From Bacteroidales bacterium UBA3724 (GTDB taxonomy: Bacteria; Bacteroidota; Bacteroidia; Bacteroidales; P3), in assembly GCA_002371315.1 (NCBI GenBank), contig DFHL01000103.1:34760-45429 (forward strand): 10,670 nucleotides of DNA. The letters are read 5' to 3'. Positions 6,155 through 10,670 of the stretch are shown here, in pieces. The notes beneath the pieces are model-generated. The model saw nothing but the letters and a program-made list of their open reading frames with translations. It ran no database searches and was not told where the DNA came from. Position 1 is the first letter of the stretch. Each line of letters opens with the position of its first letter. The translations under genes were made by a program, and so were the position numbers.

Positions 6155-7081
6155 ATGCCCCAAACATCACCCATACCGACATTCCATCCGCTTACAATGG
6201 ACCTGAAACCCAGCGTCCTGGCCGTCACCCTCAATGCCGGCCTGCGCAACTGCAACTTCAACTTCACCAACCTCATCGGATGGCAGTTCCTCTTCGACAC
6301 CGAGGTGTGCCTGATGCCCGGCATAGCCATTTTCCGCTATATGTTCGACCACCGCAACCCCGCCTATTTCATCAGCTCGTCGTCCTTGCCGTCCGCTGGC
6401 GTCATCGACGCACTGCGCGACAGAAGCGCCGACCTGGGCCAGCCCCTGATGCTCATCGCCGTCGAGGACCACTGGGCAGCGCAGTTGAAGGAACAGTATG
6501 GCGACGCCGTAACCGTCGAGCCCCTGCGCAACAGCTACGACTACATCTATCTGCGCGACGAGTTGGAGCAGATGAAAGGCAAAAACCTCAAAGCCAAGCG
6601 CAACCACATAAACAAGTTCCTCAGCGAACACCCCGGCTTCGAATACCGCGACCTCACCCCGGCCCAATTCGACGAGTGCCGCCAGCTGGAACGCCTGTGG
6701 CGAGAAGAGGTCCATCACGACAACCCCTGGTACGGCAACACCATCGAGTCCGAACACCGTATGATCGAGACCGTGTTCCGCAACTGGAACAGCCTGGACG
6801 TCTATGGCGGAACCATCTACATCGAAGGCAAGATGATAGCCTTCAGCTTCGGCTCGGCGGTGACCAGCGACACCTTCGACACCTGCGTCGAGAAGGCCGA
6901 CCGCAGCATCGACGGCGCCTTCAACATCATCAACCAGCAGATGGCCGCGCACCTGCCCCGTCAGTTCCGCTACATCAACCGCGAAGAGGATATGGGCCTC
7001 GAGGGGCTGCGCAAGTCAAAGAGCTCCTACCATCCCGACAGCCTACTCACTTACAACATCATAACCTTTGCCGCCCTATGA
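6155..7081 (+). CDS. DUF2156 (phosphatidylglycerol lysyltransferase C-terminal-like, GNAT-fold) protein
   Basis: This 308-residue soluble protein belongs to the family related to the catalytic half of aminoacyl-phosphatidylglycerol synthases (PF09924), here without membrane helices. Typical parts are RNCNFNFTNLIGWQFLF (31-47), KGKNLKAKRNHINKF (141-155), GGTIYIEGKMIAFSFG (218-233), EKADRSIDGAFNIIN (246-260) and YINREEDMGLEGLRKSK (273-289). The fold is a double GNAT. Stand-alone members in Bacteroidota have no established substrate that I know of, so lipid modification should not be assumed. The ATG at 6155 is preferred over 6197 because the residues before it (IPTFHPLT) also match the family N-terminus. 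It starts 18 bases after prmC, and its stop overlaps the start of the next gene (ATGA), so the two are translationally coupled. Confidence 0.88.
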   Translation: MPQTSPIPTFHPLTMDLKPSVLAVTLNAGLRNCNFNFTNLIGWQFLFDTEVCLMPGIAIFRYMFDHRNPAYFISSSSLPSAGVIDALRDRSADLGQPLMLIAVEDHWAAQLKEQYGDAVTVEPLRNSYDYIYLRDELEQMKGKNLKAKRNHINKFLSEHPGFEYRDLTPAQFDECRQLERLWREEVHHDNPWYGNTIESEHRMIETVFRNWNSLDVYGGTIYIEGKMIAFSFGSAVTSDTFDTCVEKADRSIDGAFNIINQQMAAHLPRQFRYINREEDMGLEGLRKSKSSYHPDSLLTYNIITFAAL

Positions 7082-7599
7082 ATATCACGCTATGCCGAAT
7101 GACGCCCGCCGACAGGGGCGAAACCGTCGACTGGATTACACGCCAATACGGATTCGACCGCAACGAAGTGGCCTCGTGGGTCGACAACCTGCACTTCAAC
7201 TGGCCCCTGAGCGTCAAGGCCGTCGACGAACAGGGCCGTACCGTCGGCCTGCTGAATATGAGCGACTACCGCATCGAGGAAGAGACCGAAGCCATCCTCA
7301 GCGAGCAGCCCGAGCTGCTGCGCCGCCTCGACGCGCTGCGCTACACCGCCGTCTTCTCGTTCATCGTCGCCGAGCCCTACCGCCACACACCCCTCAACCA
7401 TAGAATGATAATGGAAATATGGGACGAGCTGGAGCAGGACTACGACTTCCTCTTCGTTCCCGTTATGCACCGCCTCACAACCCACCAGTACTGGAAGCGG
7501 CGCGGCGCCGTCGAATTCTTCCGCGACAGTATGTCAATCTATTACCTGATTCCGCTTCGCGGCAAGGCGTTGTTACGCAGTCTGTTACCGCAAAACTGA
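7078..7599 (+). CDS. GNAT-like acyltransferase, partner of the DUF2156 gene
   Basis: The 173-residue product starts at the ATG within the ATGA overlap with the DUF2156 gene. The same frame is open far upstream, but that part is antiparallel to real coding in another frame and rich in P, R and H, so it is not coding. The order of elements fits a GNAT N-acetyltransferase: MNITLCRMTPADRGE at the start, VGLLNMSDY (56-64) as the central strand, FSFIVAEPYRHTPLNHRMI (93-111) in the place of the acetyl-CoA-binding motif, and YWKRRGAVEFF (138-148) resembling the family's late Y-x-R-x-G-F element. The glycine-rich Q/R-x-x-G-x-G/A loop is degenerate (RHTPLN), so cofactor binding is doubtful. The substrate is unknown. 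An 80-base gap follows before the sigma factor, with no strong terminator. Confidence 0.7.
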   Translation: MNITLCRMTPADRGETVDWITRQYGFDRNEVASWVDNLHFNWPLSVKAVDEQGRTVGLLNMSDYRIEEETEAILSEQPELLRRLDALRYTAVFSFIVAEPYRHTPLNHRMIMEIWDELEQDYDFLFVPVMHRLTTHQYWKRRGAVEFFRDSMSIYYLIPLRGKALLRSLLPQN

Positions 7600-7627
7600 C
7601 CCTTCCGCCAAAAAAAAATTTTCATCA

Positions 7628-7667
7628 GGGTGTCACATTTTTGAATTTTATGCATTTAATATAGGCA
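7628..7667 (+). promoter_or_regulatory. Candidate promoter or autoregulatory element of the ECF sigma unit
   Basis: The 80-base gap before the sigma gene contains GGGTGTCACATTTTTG (7628-7643), then an AT-rich run and TATAG (7660-7664), directly after a run of nine A. I find no TTTG/TAnnTTTG pair. ECF sigma genes often drive their own promoters, and the GTGTCAC block is a candidate -35-type element. This is inference from position and composition only. Confidence 0.3.
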
Positions 7668-7679
7668 GAAAAGGCAAAA

Positions 7680-8204
7680 ATGGACATAGGAAAAACTGTC
7701 GATACCGAACTCCGGGACTCGCAAAGCGAGTTTATGATGATGCTTCAGCGCAACGAAAGCCTCATCGTCAGGCTTTGCTATGCCCTCGGCGACCACAGCG
7801 CCTATTGCACCAACGAGCTCTTTCAGGAAGTCTGCATCCGTCTGTGGCGCGGATGGCCCGGCTACAAAGGTATTGGCTTCGAGAAGACGTGGGTCTACAA
7901 AGTGACCCTCAACACCATCAGGATGGAACTGCGCCGCAAGCGCTCGCGCGTCAAGCTCGTATGCGTCGACAGCAAATACCTGGACTCCATCGCCGAAGAA
8001 GCCGCCAACCCGGTCGTCGCCGACCTCTACAGCATCATCGACCGGCTCCCTTGGGACGAGCAGCGCCTGGCATATCTCTACTTCGACAGGCTCACGGCCA
8101 GGGAAATCGCCAACATTACAGGAAAAACAGAAACAGCAGTGCGGCAGAAAATCCACCGTCTGATGTTGAAAATAAAACGCGATTATGAAAAGAATAAGAA
8201 ATGA
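7680..8204 (+). CDS. ECF (extracytoplasmic function) RNA polymerase sigma factor
   Basis: The 174-residue product has the two-domain ECF layout. Sigma-2 covers about residues 18-92, with ELFQEVCIRLWRGWPGYKG (46-64) and the -10-recognition helix region FEKTWVYKVTLNTIRMELRR (67-86). Sigma-4 covers 114-166, with DRLPWDEQRLAYLYF and the helix-turn-helix LTAREIANITGKTETAVRQK (138-157). Length and motifs are normal for the Bacteroidota ECF group that signals cell-envelope or nutrient status. The ATG at 7680 follows an A-rich stretch. The next gene starts 20 bases inside its 3' end, which is typical of a sigma/anti-sigma pair. Its target promoters are unknown. Confidence 0.93.
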   Translation: MDIGKTVDTELRDSQSEFMMMLQRNESLIVRLCYALGDHSAYCTNELFQEVCIRLWRGWPGYKGIGFEKTWVYKVTLNTIRMELRRKRSRVKLVCVDSKYLDSIAEEAANPVVADLYSIIDRLPWDEQRLAYLYFDRLTAREIANITGKTETAVRQKIHRLMLKIKRDYEKNKK

Positions 8205-8556
8205 ACACCGGCAGCAAACCGCCGCTCCACACCCGACCGGCGATTTCGACCAGCTCCGCAACGACCCCTCGTTGCGACAGCTGCAATCCGTCTGGGACAG
8301 CCACAGCCGCCGCATCAACCATATCGTCGCCGCCGCCGCACCGCTGCCCTCGCGGCTCGCGTTCCCGGTCCCCGAGCCCTTCACGCACAAGGTTCGCCAC
8401 TATGCCGCTGTCGCACTGCTGTTCCTGCTCACCGCCTCGGCCGTCCCGGCCCTCGCCGCTCACAGCCAAAGCCGCAAAACCTTCATCAAAAGCAACAGCA
8501 TCGACAGCGACACCCTTTGCAAAAACATACAATGGACAATAGAGCATATACAGTAA
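8185..8556 (+). CDS. Small single-helix membrane protein, putative anti-sigma factor
   Basis: I do not recognise a family. The 123 residues have a hydrophilic N-terminus (1-71) with FDQLRNDPSLRQLQSVWDSH (21-40), one membrane helix (about 72-92, YAAVALLFLLTASAVPALAA) preceded by positive residues HKVRH, and a short tail outside (93-123). N-in/C-out topology, a cytoplasmic helical region and position directly after an ECF sigma gene all suggest an anti-sigma factor that binds the sigma factor at the membrane. The start at 8185 lies inside the sigma gene. The ATG at 8201 in another frame, which overlaps the sigma stop neatly, gives a product rich in S, P and T with no membrane helix and looks like a shadow. 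No zinc-binding HxxxCxxC motif is present, so it is not a ZAS-type anti-sigma factor. Confidence 0.65.
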   Translation: MKRIRNEHRQQTAAPHPTGDFDQLRNDPSLRQLQSVWDSHSRRINHIVAAAAPLPSRLAFPVPEPFTHKVRHYAAVALLFLLTASAVPALAAHSQSRKTFIKSNSIDSDTLCKNIQWTIEHIQ

Positions 8557-9041
8557 ACTATAGCAGACGACGCTTCTGGCTCCTCGCCCTCGCCATTGCC
8601 ATCTTTGCAGCTGGCCTTGCCGCTTTTGTGCGCTATCGCGAATTCCTGTTCCCATCACGCACCGCACATTTGATCTACAACCATTATGCCGGCGACAGCA
8701 CGCTGCACTCGGCCTACGTCCTCAACTACAAGCTCGACGACACGCTCGTCGTCGATGTCACGGTGCTGCAAGCCACAACCGACTCCGCCTGGAACCTGAT
8801 CGAACGCGAATTCATAGCGCTTCCCAAAGAATTCATCTGCGAATTCGATACCACGCTGCCCATCATCAGAGTCGCCTATCTTGAGCCATACGACGACACC
8901 TGCATAATGTCGGCCATATATGCCCAAAAAACCGTCTACATCTTTTCCTCAGAAAACAAAGAGGACTTTCGTAGTAGCATCAAATATAAAATATTCGAAA
9001 AGTCAATCGGGAAAAAGCCAAAGAAAAAAAAACACATATAA
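8532..9041 (+). CDS. Single-helix membrane protein of unknown function, third gene of the sigma unit
   Basis: No family is recognised. The ATG at 8532 gives 169 residues; the frame also allows a TTG at 8517, which is less likely. The N-terminus is short and basic (YSRRRF), followed by one membrane helix (about 15-33, FWLLALAIAIFAAGLAAFV). The remaining 135 residues are predicted outside the cytoplasm and look like a small alpha/beta domain with strands such as TLVVDVTVL and IIRVAYLE. It ends in a lysine-rich tail KKPKKKKHI. The start overlaps the preceding gene by 25 bases, so expression is coupled. It may be a sensor or co-regulator of the sigma circuit; that is inference from position. Confidence 0.7.
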   Translation: MDNRAYTVNYSRRRFWLLALAIAIFAAGLAAFVRYREFLFPSRTAHLIYNHYAGDSTLHSAYVLNYKLDDTLVVDVTVLQATTDSAWNLIEREFIALPKEFICEFDTTLPIIRVAYLEPYDDTCIMSAIYAQKTVYIFSSENKEDFRSSIKYKIFEKSIGKKPKKKKHI

Positions 9042-9068
9042 ATATATAAGGAGTTTTACCTTTAGGAA

Positions 9069-9112
9069 CAGCAATTATCAGCAATTAAACAGCAATTAAA
9101 CAGCAATTTTTT
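9069..9112 (+). repeat. Tandem repeat of CAGCAATTAAA
   Basis: Four consecutive units are present: CAGCAATTAT (9069-9078), CAGCAATTAAA (9079-9089), CAGCAATTAAA (9090-9100) and CAGCAATTTTTT (9101-9112). It starts 27 bases after the last gene of the sigma unit. No hairpin accompanies the final T run, so it is not a standard terminator. Confidence 0.9.
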
Positions 9113-9120
9113 CAGAACGT

Positions 9121-9160
9121 GAATGGCCACAAATGCCCGCAAATTACCATAAATGTAAAA
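9121..9160 (+). repeat. Imperfect ten-base tandem repeat
   Basis: Four blocks of ten bases share AAAT followed by a C-rich half: GAATGGCCAC, AAATGCCCGC, AAATTACCAT, AAATGTAAAA. The ten-base period is clear though the copies differ. It lies 8 bases after the CAGCAATTAAA array. Function is unknown. Confidence 0.6.
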
Positions 9161-9254
9161 TAAATTCGACTGATTGCGTAAAACACAGATTTAGAACCCA
9201 AAACAGAATTAAAACCAAAAAAAGTTATCAACAATGTCAAAAAATGGCAAAAAA

Positions 9255-9269
9255 ATATACATTGTATAT
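9255..9269. promoter_or_regulatory. Perfect 7+1+7 palindrome, possible operator
   Basis: ATATACA and TGTATAT flank a single central T. Such a site could bind a dimeric regulator, but its AT-rich setting makes chance occurrence quite possible. Seven A precede it on the + strand. Confidence 0.3.
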
Positions 9270-9275
9270 ATGAAG

Positions 9276-9328
9276 GGGGATTGTCTGCATCCCCAAACCA
9301 AATCAGGCGCAGCCGCAGACAATGCGCC
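9276..9328. repeat. Overlapping inverted repeats with alternative pairing
   Basis: Three inverted repeats compete. GGGGAT/ATCCCC (9276-9281 with 9289-9294) has a 7-nt loop. ATTGTCTGC/GCAGACAAT (9280-9288 with 9315-9323) is a perfect 9-base repeat. GGCGC/GCGCC (9306-9310 with 9324-9328) interlocks with it. They cannot all form as simple hairpins. This suggests a structured RNA or a mobile repeat element rather than random sequence. Confidence 0.6.
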
Positions 9329-9513
9329 GCAAACAAGAAAGGAACAATGCCTATGAAAGACCATAGTCCCGCCGCATAGCCCGGTGTCGCGTGCGCAGCA
9401 GGGACAGAACAAAACAGGAAACGATGCCCGGCAGGGGGGCCACCTTCCGAATACTCCACCACGGCTCCCCGCCCAAGGCATCTATAGACACCGAAAACAA
9501 TTGTCCGTTGCGG

Positions 9514-9562
9514 CGGATTTGCAATCCGACGCTGCTTAATATAAGGATTTGCAATCCGCAGC
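9514..9562. repeat. Pair of palindromic GGATTTGCAATCC repeats
   Basis: GGATTTGCAATCC occurs at 9515-9527 and 9545-9557, 30 bases apart. The first copy forms CGGATT/AATCCG with a TGC loop; the second sits inside a GCTGC/GCAGC inverted repeat (9531-9535 with 9558-9562). The form resembles short dispersed palindromic repeats of the REP type that I recall from intergenic regions of Bacteroidales genomes. It ends 46 bases before the start of the secreted protein. Confidence 0.75.
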
Positions 9563-9608
9563 AGAATGCGGATAAAACAATAACAATAACTTTTAAAACT
9601 ATAATAAA

Positions 9609-10670
9609 ATGAAAAAGATATTTTTATATATCGCCCTATTGGCGACAGCCTGCTGCGCACAGGCACAATATGACACGTTGAACATAGGCGACCGTGACCC
9701 GACGTTCTACTACTGGGACACGAACTGGTGGGACCACTATTACCTCAACTATCCCGAGGCCCGGGCCGATTCGTGTATGTGGTATGATTTTTCAACTGGT
9801 GGTGGAGGCCTTAGTCCTGAGGTGGCCAGATACTGCTATACCGACACATCGCTGCGTATAATAGGCATTGCTGCGGCTGTGAGATTTGGAACCGGAATTG
9901 GATACTCAGAAACATTTGATCACGACACCGTCCAGGATGTCTTCAAGTATTTGCAGCCGGAATATTTCAACCTGTATGAGGTGGATCCCGCCACCAACGA
10001 CCTGGTGCTGCTTTCCGGCAAATCGTGGAACAACACAACTCCGAGATATCTGATGGTTACCAGAGAGGAGAACAATTACGAGATATTGGCGGACACAGTG
10101 ATAAGGATACCGCCGGAATATGAACCTGTATACGAGGTGTACTTTGATTCGGCAATCACCGTCCACGACTCGTTCTATGTGTCGATGACTCATAATACCC
10201 TTGGCCCATTAGCATTTTCCAATGTCAATATAGGAGCCCACATTTATAGCAATGACCCCGCGACGTACTCCCGATACGGGACTAATGTCTATTACGAGCC
10301 GAAACTCTCCCCCAAGCCCAACCATTACAGGCGCAAGCTGCATAGAATACCAACCTACGAGTGGCAAGACGATCTGTACGGAACAATGGATACAGCCTGG
10401 CATACCTATGGGAAGACACGATATATAAACCCTAATACAACAGCCTACATTAAAGAATGGGATTTCCCCGCTTTCCTTTACATCTTCCCCATCATCGACA
10501 CCACGGGTCTCTACCTTCGCCAGCCGTGCAACACCACGACGGGCTTCAGGAACGTCAGCATAGACAGCTGCACGGTGGCGATGGAGTGGAACCCCGACGG
10601 TAGCTCGGAGCGCTATGAGGTGGCCGTGAGCCGCATAGGTCGCACGCCCGAGGAGGGCACCGTCGTGCAA
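9609..10670 (+). CDS. Secreted protein of unknown function with fibronectin type III-like segment (3' end outside window)
   Basis: The frame is open from the ATG at 9609 to the last base, 354 codons with no stop. The N-terminus MKKIFLYIALLATACCAQAQ is a signal peptide with a likely signal-peptidase I cut after AQA (residue 19). C15 is not preceded by a good lipobox, so a lipoprotein is less likely. The mature part is rich in Tyr, Trp, Asp and Asn (for example FYYWDTNWWDHYYLNYPEA) with no domain I recognise up to residue 300. From about C307 the pattern changes to NVSIDSCTVAMEWNPDGSS then RYEVAVSRIG, which fits strands of a fibronectin type III-like domain: Val/Trp core, then Y-E-V. The 5' part uses many ATA, AGA and AGG codons, while the last 200 bases are more GC-rich with CGC, hinting at mosaic origin. 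A C-terminal sorting domain could follow beyond the window. Confidence 0.82.
   Translation, partial: MKKIFLYIALLATACCAQAQYDTLNIGDRDPTFYYWDTNWWDHYYLNYPEARADSCMWYDFSTGGGGLSPEVARYCYTDTSLRIIGIAAAVRFGTGIGYSETFDHDTVQDVFKYLQPEYFNLYEVDPATNDLVLLSGKSWNNTTPRYLMVTREENNYEILADTVIRIPPEYEPVYEVYFDSAITVHDSFYVSMTHNTLGPLAFSNVNIGAHIYSNDPATYSRYGTNVYYEPKLSPKPNHYRRKLHRIPTYEWQDDLYGTMDTAWHTYGKTRYINPNTTAYIKEWDFPAFLYIFPIIDTTGLYLRQPCNTTTGFRNVSIDSCTVAMEWNPDGSSERYEVAVSRIGRTPEEGTVVQ

Larger units (their letters stand above)
9042..9608. other. 567-base gap without a credible gene, rich in short repeats
   Basis: This gap lies between the sigma unit and the secreted protein. Its first part (9042-9270) is very A-rich and holds two tandem repeats. 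Its middle (9271-9500) is GC-rich and full of inverted repeats, including a CTATG/CATAG hairpin (9351-9355 with 9362-9366). Its end carries two copies of a 13-base palindromic repeat. An open frame exists on the minus strand (9112-9666), but it runs through all the repeats, its composition is not protein-like, and it overlaps the signal peptide of the next gene. No TTTG/TAnnTTTG promoter is visible; TAACTTTT at 9587-9594 is a weak -7 candidate with no -33 partner. An AAGGAG at 9048-9053 has no start codon near it. Confidence 0.7.

Noticed and set aside
6001..7077. Upstream part of the + frame that later encodes the GNAT-like protein
   Set aside because: It overlaps the 3' end of prmC and all of the DUF2156 gene in another frame and is rich in P, R and H. 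Only the part from the ATG at 7078 looks coding.
7597..7635. Possible terminator after the GNAT-like gene (ACCCT/AGGGT)
   Set aside because: There are only five pairs with a 23-nt loop and no T-tract directly after the stem.
8201..8542. Alternative small ORF starting with ATGA at the sigma stop
   Set aside because: Its product is dominated by S, P and T and has no membrane helix, whereas the 8185 frame gives a sensible one-helix protein. The neat overlap alone is not enough.
9249..9269. Possible minus-strand terminator made of the 15-base palindrome and seven A
   Set aside because: The stem would be six pairs, mostly AT, with a 3-nt loop, and no minus-strand gene ends there.
9112..9666. 184-codon minus-strand frame across the repeat-filled gap
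   Set aside because: It passes through the decamer array, the inverted repeats and both palindromic repeats and overlaps the signal peptide of the + strand gene; the product is not protein-like.

Overview
The window looks like a chromosomal segment of a member of the Bacteroidota, most likely order Bacteroidales. Four observations support this: the gene order rplM-rpsI-rpsB-tsf; ribosomal protein and EF-Ts sequences of the Bacteroidota type (long EF-Ts, S9 ending RKRFQFSKR); near-absence of Shine-Dalgarno sequences with A-rich start regions; and a promoter of the Bacteroidota form TTTG-19 bp-TAATTTTG. Every gene I accept is on the + strand. Genus cannot be told from the sequence.

Layout. (1) 43-1263: a SAM-dependent methyltransferase with a THUMP-like C-terminus. 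(2) 1266-4415: the translation block. A consensus-like promoter and a structured ~185-nt leader precede rplM and rpsI. A second structured 178-nt leader separates them from rpsB and tsf, and an intrinsic terminator closes the unit. (3) 4426-7599: a housekeeping run of RNase HI with an N-terminal hybrid-binding domain, the release-factor glutamine methyltransferase PrmC, a DUF2156 protein and a GNAT-like protein. The last two overlap by ATGA. Seven-base tandem repeats lie between the RNase H gene and prmC, and different ones lie inside prmC. (4) 7680-9041: a compact unit of an ECF sigma factor, a small one-helix membrane protein that is a plausible anti-sigma factor, and a second one-helix membrane protein of unknown function. 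Each start lies inside the previous reading frame. (5) 9042-9608: 567 bases with no credible gene but several kinds of short repeats and inverted repeats. (6) 9609 to the right edge: the first 354 codons of a secreted protein of unknown function that appears to enter a fibronectin type III-like domain before the window ends.

How they fit together: regions 2 and 3 serve translation and general maintenance (ribosomal proteins, EF-Tu recycling, release-factor methylation, RNA/DNA hybrid removal). The sigma-factor unit is a candidate envelope-signalling circuit. The nearby secreted protein could be a target, but nothing in the sequence proves that link. The most notable signals are the two ribosomal-protein leaders (the rpsB leader has two mutually exclusive folds), the frame-sensitive heptamer repeat inside prmC, the uncharacterised three-gene sigma unit, and the repeat-filled gap before the secreted protein.
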